From contig PAQF01000057.1 in assembly GCA_002709695.1 (NCBI GenBank), positions 113,304 to 177,303 on the forward strand: 64,000 nucleotides of DNA. The letters are read 5' to 3'. The notes beneath the pieces are model-generated. The model saw nothing but the letters and a program-made list of their open reading frames with translations, searched no databases and was not told the origin of the DNA. Source of the stretch: Candidatus Poribacteria bacterium (lineage in GTDB: Bacteria > Poribacteria > WGA-4E > UBA9662). Of this stretch, positions 54,289 to 62,973 are shown in pieces. A program made the position numbers and the translations under genes. How positions within the stretch are numbered: position 1 is the stretch's first letter; every line of letters starts with the position of its first letter.

Positions 54289-55467
54289 CTAGAAAATGTC
54301 ATTGGCCGCGGAACAAATGGCTGTTGATACTTTTTCAATTCCCTCATCAGTCATTTCCGGGTGAACGCCGATACAGATGGCACGTCCTAGGTAATCTAGT
54401 GTCTTGGGACACATCCGATCTGAATATTCGATTTTACCATAAGATGGATGACTGTAAGGTAACCCATTGGGATGGTAGGTCTTTTTTCTCAATATATATT
54501 CCCAACCTGGATAGACATGTTTGTCACCATTACCATGCGAGTACATTGGTCCAGCACCAACACCATATTCGCTCATTCTTTCACCAAATTTGCTGGCCAA
54601 ATCGGGGGTGGGCAATAAAAAGACCATTGTAGTAGCCGCATCCCCCTCTTCATCGTGCAGTTTGCGCAGCTCGATTCCGTCTACATCCGTGATGGCTTGA
54701 CGTAGTTTCCGTTTGCGAATCCGCATGTTTTCGATAAAGCCATCCAACCGTGTTAATTGTACTGAAGCTATTGCTCCTCGCATTTCATCCATACGGAAGT
54801 TCATGCCGGGGAAAAAAGCGTCACTATGTGCGGAAATCCCCCAAAGGTTGCCACCATCATGTATCATTCTGGCACGATCAGCATATTGCTGGTCATCTGC
54901 AATGACGATTCCACCTTCGCCGGTGGTGATGATCTTGCTTTGTTGTAAACTGAAGCAACCGATGTGACCGTGGGTGCCTAGTCGTTTGCCTTTATAACTT
55001 GCTCCGATAGCTTGGGCGGAATCTTCGATTACTAATAGGTTGTGTTTGTCGGCAATGGCTTTGATGGCTGACATGTTGGATGGCACCCCGATCATGTGAA
55101 CTGGCATAATGGCTCGGGTTCTAGGTGTGATTTTGGCTTCGATGTCTTCTGGGTCGATGGTCAGTGAGTTATCGATTTCAGCAATCACAGGTACTGCGTT
55201 GGCAATTACCACTGAGGCTGGTGTCGCCACCCAAGTATAAGCGGGCACAATTACCTCATCTCCTAAACCAATACCTGCAGCATAAAGACCAACGATCAGG
55301 GACGAGGTCCCGCCATTTGTCGCGAGGGCATGTTTTGTGTTAAACTTTTCTTCGACGTCGCGTTCGAAGTTTGAGACTGTAGAATCTTCGGGTCCATATC
55401 GGCAGAGGTCGCCTTTTTCCAGCACTTTCAAAACAGCCTGTTGTTCTTCCGCTCCAATATAGTACAT
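54289..55467 (-). CDS. DegT/DnrJ/EryC1/StrS aminotransferase
   Basis: A 392-residue PLP sugar aminotransferase of the family that aminates keto-sugar nucleotides. The PLP lysine is Lys178 in CFSLQQSKIITTGEGG; Asp149 (VIEDSAQAIGA) and TNGGTSSL (50-57) complete the cofactor site. AGGAG precedes the ATG at longish spacing. It is divergent from a sugar isomerase gene and has no sugar-nucleotide synthesis genes beside it, so the product may be an amino sugar for catabolism or signalling rather than a surface glycan. Confidence 0.93.
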   Translation of the reverse strand: MYYIGAEEQQAVLKVLEKGDLCRYGPEDSTVSNFERDVEEKFNTKHALATNGGTSSLIVGLYAAGIGLGDEVIVPAYTWVATPASVVIANAVPVIAEIDNSLTIDPEDIEAKITPRTRAIMPVHMIGVPSNMSAIKAIADKHNLLVIEDSAQAIGASYKGKRLGTHGHIGCFSLQQSKIITTGEGGIVIADDQQYADRARMIHDGGNLWGISAHSDAFFPGMNFRMDEMRGAIASVQLTRLDGFIENMRIRKRKLRQAITDVDGIELRKLHDEEGDAATTMVFLLPTPDLASKFGERMSEYGVGAGPMYSHGNGDKHVYPGWEYILRKKTYHPNGLPYSHPSYGKIEYSDRMCPKTLDYLGRAICIGVHPEMTDEGIEKVSTAICSAANDIF

Positions 55468-55678
55468 TTTTCAAATTCTCCTATGGAATGATGATTACCC
55501 ATTGTATCATATCTGGATCTGCAGATTCAGAGATTTGTTTTAATGTTACTTGTATGTACAATCGAGGAAAAGATAGAATACTATCATCAGGTTGAGGCCT
55601 AATTCTGGTTAGTCATGGTATTGAAAAGAGTATTCGGTGGCACAGGTGGCTTCCTATGTATTCAAAAGAGGAAATACG

Positions 55679-56542
55679 ATGAAGCAAATCGGATGTAGTA
55701 CTATGTTGTACCGCAACTTTAGTTTGAGACAGGCACTAGCAGGTATTCAACAGTCTGGTGGTAGTGTTATTGAACTTTGTGCTCGCCAATCTTTAACTGG
55801 ACAGGTTGTTCATCTGGACCTGAATCGGTCTGACGATGTGGATGATCATTACGAAGAAGTCAAACAGACTATAAATGACTACAATTTTCAGGTTGAATCG
55901 ATTGCCGTTTCCAATCAACAGATTTCACAGCCAGCGGAGTTAGAACGACTGATCGAGGCCTCTCACCAAATGGGTACAAACACAGTGGTTGTAAGTTCTG
56001 GTGGGGTTTCTAATAGTGAGGAAAGTTTTCTGCTGTTTGTCAATAAAATCAACCACGCTAGTTCCATATTGACTGGAAGCCAGATTCGCTTGTCTGTTAA
56101 GCCTCGGGTGGGTCGTGCTGTGTACGATGTTGCCACAGCGGAGCGGTTGATGACTCAAGTCGACGCCAATTGGGTGGGGCTTAACTTCGATGCGACGCAC
56201 ATATACCGTTCACATCCCCATGCTGATCCTGTCCAGGCCTTGTCGGAATTACAGCCTCATATTTTCACTGTTCGAGTACGAGATCATCAAGTTAGTCGAG
56301 AGCCGAAAGTGGGGGTAGTAGAGACTCAAATTCCGGGTAATGGAGCCTTGGACTTGGTAGGGCTGGCTGGTATCATCAAAAAAATGCCGAATATTTCGGC
56401 TGCGATCTTGGAAATTGTTGGTATCCATAAGCGACCGGAGCTGACCTTCGATGCCGTACAGGACATGGTTGTCTCCTCGACTTCCTATCTAAAGCCACTA
56501 CTGTGGGAATATGTGGCCACGCCGATGACCACCATCATCTAA
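55679..56542 (+). CDS. Sugar phosphate isomerase/epimerase (TIM barrel)
   Basis: A 287-residue TIM-barrel protein of the xylose-isomerase-like family. Metal-ligand positions are less typical than in the 30264 paralogue: RLSVKPRVGR stands where ENH-type Glu is usual, VGLNFDATHIYRSH supplies Asp and His, TVRVRDHQ supplies Asp and His, and ILEIVG the last Glu. The substitution of the first Glu by Lys suggests altered chemistry or no activity. Start is ATG 55679 with GAGG 7 nt upstream. Probably divergently transcribed with the DegT gene. Confidence 0.8.
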   Translation: MKQIGCSTMLYRNFSLRQALAGIQQSGGSVIELCARQSLTGQVVHLDLNRSDDVDDHYEEVKQTINDYNFQVESIAVSNQQISQPAELERLIEASHQMGTNTVVVSSGGVSNSEESFLLFVNKINHASSILTGSQIRLSVKPRVGRAVYDVATAERLMTQVDANWVGLNFDATHIYRSHPHADPVQALSELQPHIFTVRVRDHQVSREPKVGVVETQIPGNGALDLVGLAGIIKKMPNISAAILEIVGIHKRPELTFDAVQDMVVSSTSYLKPLLWEYVATPMTTII

Positions 56543-56719
56543 CTATCCGAAAATCATGGTTTAGTTCAATTACAACTGGCACGAAAGCATTGCTGAAAAT
56601 AGCTGAATCGTGTTGTACAGAAGGCCTAAGCTCATATGTTTTTAAGCTAAAACTTTTGTACAGTAGCGCTGTTGGTATAAAAGTCAATACTGGATTTCGC
56701 CTATTTGGCCATTTGACAT

Positions 56720-56751
56720 CTTATTTTTTACACTCTTAAATAAAAAATAAG
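56720..56751 (-). terminator. A+T-rich hairpin after the broken secreted-protein gene
   Basis: A perfect 11-bp inverted repeat, CTTATTTTTTA (56720-56730) with TAAAAAATAAG (56741-56751), loop 10 nt. It abuts the stop codon of the pseudogene on the minus strand and contains its own T run in the stem, so it probably acted as a terminator in either direction. Confidence 0.55.
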
Positions 56752-57514
56752 TCATTCACCAATTGATTTAATCATCCCCCAAAATGTGGAAAGTTTATCG
56801 ACTTTATCCACATTAGTTTTTTTGACTAGTGCGAGTCCTTTCGGTTTTGCTTTTTCGTAGTCTTTATCAGTTGGTTGATATGCTCCATCATCGGTCCACA
56901 TGATGACGTCCATTTTATTGAGTTTATTAGTATTCCAGTTTCCTTGTCTTCTAAAGAAAACTGTGGCATTTTTCCCATTTCGTAGTTGTTTTGTATGACC
57001 TTCTTTATGATTAGCGGGCCCCAACCGAATGTATTAGGAGCAGTACCTACATTAAATTCAAATGCACGTTGGTGGTTGCCAAATACTCCGTTATCTACCA
57101 TATTGGTGTGTTCTGCTACATTGGCGGGAGCTTTTTTCGGAATTTTGTCCCTAGGATGCCCTTCAACCAACATGTAATCCGACTGATTGCCTGGATTGAT
57201 CATGCGAGCCCACATATACTATTCCCCGCCTTTGGCATTGGGGCCGATTGCGCGAATGTCGAATTCGTAACGCAACAACCTCCAAACTACCTCGTAGAGG
57301 CCAACACTGTTTTTTTATAGGCATTATTAATCTCTTCAATGGCCCAATGATCATCCGTATCAGGAGTCCGTGATGTGTAGTTTTCTGCTTCAAACCAAAT
57401 TTGGTGACCCGCTCCATACTCAGACACTTTAAATTCATTCACACCCAGAGTTTCAGGTATCAGTCCCGTTAAAGGTAATGCTAATATACAAGCAAGCATA
57501 ATTTTAATTTTCAT
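56752..57514 (-). pseudogene. Broken secreted protein gene (frameshifts and a nonsense codon)
   Basis: About 250 codons of a once-continuous secreted protein, now split over three frames. N-terminus (57514 to about 57300): a signal peptide (MKIKIMLACILALPLTG) and HQIWFEAENYTSR, resembling a carbohydrate-binding beta-sandwich start. A frameshift near 57300 leads to YEFDIRAIGPNAKGG, an in-frame TAG at 57219-57221, then WARMINPGNQSDYMLVEG to about TFGWGPLI. A second frameshift near 57010 leads to GHTKQLRNG, then DVIMWTDDGAYQPTD, to the stop at 56752. With three lesions it is inactive. I recall similar secreted proteins from poribacterial genomes but cannot name a family. Confidence 0.8.
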
Positions 57515-57756
57515 TGATGTCTTCCGGTCAAAAGCACCAATTAAAGTATAAGATATACTGGTATACTCATAGGCTTATGCCAAATAAGATACACAGACGT
57601 GCGTTAAACAGATCTCTCCAGACAAGGAAGAAACTTGTTTAATCTTGAAAGAGAGGCTTAGAATGCCCTTGTACAAAGGTTAAAACTAAAATACAATCCT
57701 GGTTATCGGATAGATACCGTGAGACTGAAATCAAATGCTAAATGTAAAAGGTGAAT

Positions 57757-58485
57757 ATGATGGTTCAGAGATCAGTTATCTTTTTGTTGGTAATGGTTGT
57801 TGCTTTTGCAGGGTGTAAGGATGAATCTGGCAAACCTAAGATGATTAGTTCCAAGGATAAGGTTGAAATGGTTCGGGTTCCTATGATCTCTGGTTATACC
57901 GAAGCTGGTGATCCTATTTATCAAGATTTTTACATGGATGTAACTGAAGTTACTGTAGGTCAATTCAAGGAGTTTCTGAAGTCCTCTGGTTATAAACTTG
58001 AAAAGCCTATTGATTGGGCTGAGTTATTTAAATTTTCCCCAACTGATAAACATCCTATGATTAGGGTTAGTTGGCATCATGCAACCGCTTATGCTAAGTG
58101 GGCGGGTAAGCGATTGCCGACTGAAACCGAATGGGAATTCGCAGCCCGAGGAGGATTAGTTAATAAAACATTCCCTTGGGGGGATGATGAAAGTGTTGCA
58201 CGTGAGTATGCTAATTATTATGGGACTGGAGATAAAGATCAGTGGGCTGGTACGACTGCACGTGTGGGCAGTTTTCTGCCCAATGGATATGGTTTGTACG
58301 ATATGTCGGGCAATGTTTGGGAATGGTGTCAGGATTGGTATGACGAGGGTGAAGAATATCGTGTTTGCCGGGGTGGCTCTTGGGCTAACTCTTTGCTCAG
58401 CCAGCGTGTGGGTTATCGCGTTAATGACGTTCCAACGGCTATCAACTACTATGTTGGTTTTCGTTGTGTTTCAGGTTTAAAATAA
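57757..58485 (+). CDS. SUMF1-like (formylglycine-generating enzyme fold) lipoprotein
   Basis: A 242-residue lipoprotein (lipobox AFAGC, Cys about residue 20) whose mature part is an FGE-sulfatase (SUMF1/EgtB/PvdO) domain: VSWHHATAYAKWAGKRLPTETEWEFAARGG, FPWGDD, LYDMSGNVWEWCQDWYD, RGGSW and GFRCV. The two active-site cysteines of true formylglycine-generating enzymes, which lie between RGGSW and GFR, are absent here (SWANSLLSQRVGYRVND...). It is therefore not expected to activate the sulfatase at 44.5 kb. It may bind a substrate or do other chemistry outside the cell membrane. Start is ATG 57757 with AAGG 5 nt upstream. Confidence 0.88.
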   Translation: MMVQRSVIFLLVMVVAFAGCKDESGKPKMISSKDKVEMVRVPMISGYTEAGDPIYQDFYMDVTEVTVGQFKEFLKSSGYKLEKPIDWAELFKFSPTDKHPMIRVSWHHATAYAKWAGKRLPTETEWEFAARGGLVNKTFPWGDDESVAREYANYYGTGDKDQWAGTTARVGSFLPNGYGLYDMSGNVWEWCQDWYDEGEEYRVCRGGSWANSLLSQRVGYRVNDVPTAINYYVGFRCVSGLK

Positions 58486-59198
58486 TTAGCATTTTTCGCG
58501 CGGTAGCATGCTCTTCACTATTTTAACTACTGGTTGAGCTTATCTGTATAAAACGAAATTTTTGCAAGTCTGTGGGTATATTGAAACTGAAATTACATTG
58601 GTTTTAGCAGATCGTTTGCTAGCTGTGTGGATCGATAGTCCTTATGAGTCTTTTGGAAATCCCTAGAATCAGAAATGGTTGGAGAAATGGATGTGTCTAG
58701 AATTGTTCCCTTTTGCCCGATAAAGATTTAAGAAACAAAATCACAAGAACGTGCATCTTGAGGGCAATTCAAAAGTATATAAAAAGGGCGAGATATTTTA
58801 ATCCCGATTACGGCTATTAAGTTTGAAACTTAATAGCCGTAACACATTATGTACAGGGTATCTATTGCATTAAGTATTAGTGATGAAGTTTTAGAACCGT
58901 TTCAAATGAATGTAGTTGTCAGTATGAAATGGTAATGGGGTAATTGGAGTTTGGCAATACGATACCCGACTCTACTGTGAATCTTAGCATCAATGAAAGT
59001 TCCTTGCATGAGCCAAAAACACGAGCAGAGAATGGAATAAGTTAGGTAGGAAGAAGGGAGCCAGGGGGCGTTACTTGGTTGATTATCCTGTTCCGAAGTT
59101 GAATCCTTGAAGACCGATGTCCTCTAGTATGTAATGAAAATTGGAATACAAGAGGGTGTAGGTAATTGATTATATTTATCATTAGAGGAGATTGAGTT
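58486..59198. other. Intergenic region before the alcohol dehydrogenase gene
   Basis: No gene found in 713 bp. It contains a near-perfect 35-nt palindrome (listed separately) and, right before the next gene, the ribosome site AGAGGAG. No sigma-70 promoter pair is convincing, and no terminator with a T run follows the SUMF1-like gene. Confidence 0.5.
58808..58842. repeat. Near-perfect 35-nt palindrome
   Basis: TTACGGCTATTAAGTTT (58808-58824), one G, and its exact reverse complement AAACTTAATAGCCGTAA (58826-58842). With one central base it is a DNA palindrome able to bind a dimeric protein or extrude as a cruciform; as RNA it is a 15-bp stem with a small loop. There is no T run, so it is not a standard terminator. 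No second copy was noticed in the window. Confidence 0.85.
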
Positions 59199-60218
59199 AT
59201 GAAAGGGGTTGTTTATCTCGGGGATAGTAAAGTTGAGGTCAGAGACTTTCCTCGGCCAGAGCCAGGGCTAGGGCAGGTTGTTACCGAGATGAAGGTGGCA
59301 GGTTTGTGTGGTAGTGATTTGCATAAGTACCACAGTAGCCAAAAATGGGCTCGGGGAAGAAAGGGGATGATCTCTGGTCACGAACCGACTGGTGTGGTGG
59401 TGGAAGTGGGATTAAATGTCGAACATATTTCGGTCGGAGATCGTATCGCCGTTTACCATCGAGTGGGGTGTGGTCATTGTGCCGATTGTATGTCGGGCAA
59501 TGATGCTTTTTGTCATGCCAGTGGTGCTTTTGGTCGGACACAAGATGGTTCGCACGCCGATTATATGTTGGCTGACGCCCGCCATTGTTTGCCGTTACCA
59601 GACGACATTTCATTTGTCGTTGGTACCCAACTGGCTTGTACGGCTGGAACTGCCTTTTCCGCACTGGGTAAGATTCCGGCCCGTTCGGGAGATACGTTAG
59701 TAGTTTTTGGTTTGGGGCCGGTTGGTTTAGCTGCTTTGTTGATGGGGGTGGGCATGGGGTACCGGGGAATTGGAGTAGAGATTCAACCTTATCGCATTAA
59801 ATTGGCTCAGCGACTTGGTCAGGGAGATATTATTAATGCTCAGGAAGATGATCCCGTAACAGTGATAAAGGAGTTAAGTGCGGGGAAAGGATGTGGTGGT
59901 GTAATAGAGTGTTCTGGCTCTCCCTTAGCACGGAAACAGGCCGCTGCAGTAGCTAGTCGAGGAGCAACTGTTGTCTATGTGGGCGGTGGTCATCCACACC
60001 TCACTGTTAATTTCGGTGATGTGTTGGGAAAAGATCTAACCCTCAGGGCTAATTCCGTCTACTCAGTTAGGCACTACTTTGAAGCTGTCGCTTTTTTAGG
60101 CCAACAGTCAGTACCATTGGATGATATTGTGACTCATCGTTACAAAATTGAACAGGCAGTTGAGGCTTTTTCTACTTTCGATCGGGGAGAAACGGGTAAA
60201 GTGGTCTTTGAATGGTAG
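59199..60218 (+). CDS. Zinc-binding alcohol dehydrogenase (MDR family)
   Basis: A 339-residue NAD(P)-dependent medium-chain dehydrogenase, of the sorbitol/threonine dehydrogenase type. Catalytic zinc ligands: Cys37 (LCGSDLH) with His61 and Glu62 (GHEPTG). The structural zinc is bound by Cys91, Cys94, Cys97 and Cys105 (GCGHCADCMSGNDAFC). The Rossmann motif is VFGLGPVGLAAL (about 169-180). AGAGGAG lies upstream of the ATG at good spacing. It is probably a sugar or polyol dehydrogenase, in keeping with the neighbouring isomerase and PhyH genes. Confidence 0.93.
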   Translation: MKGVVYLGDSKVEVRDFPRPEPGLGQVVTEMKVAGLCGSDLHKYHSSQKWARGRKGMISGHEPTGVVVEVGLNVEHISVGDRIAVYHRVGCGHCADCMSGNDAFCHASGAFGRTQDGSHADYMLADARHCLPLPDDISFVVGTQLACTAGTAFSALGKIPARSGDTLVVFGLGPVGLAALLMGVGMGYRGIGVEIQPYRIKLAQRLGQGDIINAQEDDPVTVIKELSAGKGCGGVIECSGSPLARKQAAAVASRGATVVYVGGGHPHLTVNFGDVLGKDLTLRANSVYSVRHYFEAVAFLGQQSVPLDDIVTHRYKIEQAVEAFSTFDRGETGKVVFEW

Positions 60219-60812
60219 GGTTAGGTATCACTGAAATCGGCTAAAAATTGGTTCTGAAACTTTCCCGCTTTACCAAAATAACTATGGTATAGTGATGTGT
60301 TGCTAGAAGTACGATGAATTTGGTAATTTGATGAAAAAAGGGAAATTGTAGAGGAAATGAGCAACCGGCTGTTAGCCAACAAGATGGGGTAGATATATAG
60401 ATCCAATAATATGCCGACGGTGGTATGATATATAAAGGGCCGGGTGTTGCATAGGTGTCAGTAGTTAGTTTTGAAGTGGCAAGTCAGTACCCCATATTTC
60501 TAGCAAAATCTAGGAGGCATTAGTTTGCTTTCAAGTTTGCAACTCAATACTAAGTCTGTTAAACTTTTTTTGTTTTTCAAGCTTTACTGTAGAACTAGTG
60601 GTAAGTCAGTTCTGGGTAGTAAATGCAAGATTTTTGGAGTATTGGTTGGTTCGTGCCATAAATACAACAGGGACTGTTTGTTATGCAAGAATTAAGAATG
60701 TTCCGTTTGTAATGCCCAATGAAATGGAAAGACCTGATTGTGAAATTAAGACTTTCCTTCCTTCAAGTTAGGGAGGAGGTCAATGTTTCGAAGATTTTGA
60801 AAGGGGTTGGTC
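60219..60812. other. Intergenic region before a PhyH gene
   Basis: No gene supported over almost 600 bp. It is A+T-rich with no clear repeat, RNA gene or terminator. The next gene has the ribosome site AAGGGG at the right end of the region. Confidence 0.5.
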
Positions 60813-61670
60813 ATGCTCACGCAAGAGCAAATCGATTTTTATCACGAGTACGGATATTTGGGTGTAGAAAATGTACTGAGTGAAGATGAGGTGGCAGAAC
60901 TTCGACTTGTAACGGATGAATTCGTGGAGAAGTCGAGGAAGGTAACCGAACACACAGCAGAATTTGATCTAGAACCAGGTCACACAACAGAAAATCCGAG
61001 ATTGCGCCGATTGAAGAGTCCAATTTTGTTGCACGAATTATATCGAAATTTAATGCACCACGAGAATATTTTAGCGCATGTGTCTCAGTTGATTGGTTAT
61101 GGCTTGCGTTCCAATGGCAATAAACTGAATATGAAGCAGCCTGGATATGGCAGTCCGGTTGAATGGCATCAGGATTGGGCATTTTATCCGCATACTAACG
61201 ATGATTTGCTGGCTGTGGGTGTAGTTATTGACGATATGACCGAGGAAAATGGGCCGTTACTGGTGATTCCGGGATCGCATAAGGGGCCTATTTACGATCA
61301 CAATTTGGATGGTCACTTTTGTGGCGCTGTCACAGACCCAGCATTTAGTGACGAGACTGCTGTATCTGTTATGGTCAAAGCAGGTGGGGTGACGATTCAC
61401 CACGTTCGGATGTTGCATGGATCGGTGGGCAATATGTCGAATCATCCACGAAGATTGTTGTTGTTTCAATATTGTGCAATTGATGCGTTTCCGCTGGCTG
61501 GTTTTAATGATTGGGATTCATTTAATGAAACGGTTGTGCGTGGTGAACCGACAAATATTCCAAGAGTAGAATCTCTGCCAGTGCGTATGCCATATCCTCC
61601 TGCATTACGAACGGGATCGATTTATGAGTCACAGTCAGTTTTAAAGGAATCAAATTTTGGGCAGAGATGA
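60813..61670 (+). CDS. Phytanoyl-CoA dioxygenase family protein, HxD type
   Basis: A 285-residue Fe(II)/2-oxoglutarate oxygenase. Iron ligands His119 and Asp121 in VEWHQDWAFYPH, distal His202 in RMLHGSVGN and Arg213 in HPRRLLLF. IDDMTEENGPLLVIPGSHKGPI (139-160) is the complete family core. Start ATG 60813, with AAGGGG 6 nt upstream; TTG at 60807 is the alternative. Its downstream neighbour, also on the plus strand, is an HxG-type paralogue. Confidence 0.93.
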   Translation: MLTQEQIDFYHEYGYLGVENVLSEDEVAELRLVTDEFVEKSRKVTEHTAEFDLEPGHTTENPRLRRLKSPILLHELYRNLMHHENILAHVSQLIGYGLRSNGNKLNMKQPGYGSPVEWHQDWAFYPHTNDDLLAVGVVIDDMTEENGPLLVIPGSHKGPIYDHNLDGHFCGAVTDPAFSDETAVSVMVKAGGVTIHHVRMLHGSVGNMSNHPRRLLLFQYCAIDAFPLAGFNDWDSFNETVVRGEPTNIPRVESLPVRMPYPPALRTGSIYESQSVLKESNFGQR

Positions 61671-61942
61671 TAGCATATAATAGTGGCGAGATTGCCTGAC
61701 TTGACATGATGTTTGCTGATCACTATGTTCTTTTTAATTCTGTATTATTGGTTTGTTCATAGTGAAGTGGTGTGGGATGAGTTATTTGATCATGACGCCC
61801 TTTAGTTTTTTAACGTCGCTTTTTTCCTACTTGTCTGGGTCAAGCTTGACGAATTCTTAAAGCATATAGCAACAAAACCCCGTTTTTAGACCCACTGAAT
61901 TCAACTATTTACCATGGCAGTCTGTATTTGCTGGATTCCAAT

Positions 61943-62779
61943 ATGAATCAGGTAACCGACACAGAGAAGTTCCTTTTCGATATTCAAGGCTATCTAATTT
62001 TGCGAGGTGCTATTGATGGTGACTTGATTGATGCACTTGACTTTGCCGTGGTACAAAATGAAGCGTTTGACCATGACGAAAGTTGGGCTGATGGATTACC
62101 CATCGTCACCGCGCAACATTTTATCAAGGATAATAATATAGAACATCAGGTTCGATTGAATGGTTTGCCCAGACTTGATCCCATTTTTGATCAATTGATT
62201 GGCCATCCGTCGATCTTGCCTTACCTCAAAGAATTCATGGGTGACCCGCAGCTTGTGAACACTTGGTCGATTTCGAAATACGAAGGCCGTGCCGCTACCG
62301 GATGGCATCATGGGCTACCGATAGAAGAGTATACCGTTCGTAATGGCTTGATTCGATCACCAATGTTGAATGTTGTCACTATGCTTACGCCAAATCATTC
62401 AGGCGATGGTTGTTTCACCGTAATACCTGGTTCGCACAAGAAGAACTTCAATTTGAATCCGCAATGGAAAACAGCTGGTCTGGAAACTCCAGGAGCAGTC
62501 GAAATCATTGGTGATCCAGGAGATGTCATGATCTTCACTGAGGCGCTAACACACGCTGGTGCAGCCAAGACGACCACACGCAGGCGAACAACGTTGCAAT
62601 ACAATCACGTCCATCGCGATCGGGCCTGCCCGATGTGGGATCATCACAATGCTAGGCATTACTGGATACCTCCATCCATTCGAAAGCGTTTTAAACCAGA
62701 ACAAAGAGAACTTACTCGTTGGATGGATTACACAATTCCTGATCGGAGTGTCTCGGGATCTGAAAGGATTAATGACTGA
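61943..62779 (+). CDS. PhyH-fold protein with HxG in place of HxD
   Basis: A 278-residue PhyH-family protein. The iron-ligand region reads TGWHHGLPIEEY: His122, His123 and Gly124, so the usual Asp is Gly. The distal His204 (EALTHAGAAK) and Arg213-215 are kept, as is VIPGSHK (160-166). It is the second HxG member in the window and shares with the first the N-terminal pattern TDxxKFxFDxxGxxxL, so they form one subfamily. Halogenase-like chemistry, a different ligand, or loss of activity are possible. Start ATG 61943 has GGA 7 nt upstream; TTG at 61928 is an alternative. Confidence 0.85.
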   Translation: MNQVTDTEKFLFDIQGYLILRGAIDGDLIDALDFAVVQNEAFDHDESWADGLPIVTAQHFIKDNNIEHQVRLNGLPRLDPIFDQLIGHPSILPYLKEFMGDPQLVNTWSISKYEGRAATGWHHGLPIEEYTVRNGLIRSPMLNVVTMLTPNHSGDGCFTVIPGSHKKNFNLNPQWKTAGLETPGAVEIIGDPGDVMIFTEALTHAGAAKTTTRRRTTLQYNHVHRDRACPMWDHHNARHYWIPPSIRKRFKPEQRELTRWMDYTIPDRSVSGSERIND

Positions 62780-62973
62780 GTCGCTTGTTGTTATGAAAAA
62801 TAATCAAGTAGAAAGTTCAAGTAGGAAGACTGATTCTATTTCATTAAACAAATCAGTTTGAAGCGGTAGATTAGCTAGGATTTGCCCAGTTAAAGTTGAG
62901 TATCCAAACCTGCTTCCTTGGTGAAGATTCTGTGGAATGGAGTGCTAACCAGTATTTGAGAGAGGATCTGAAA

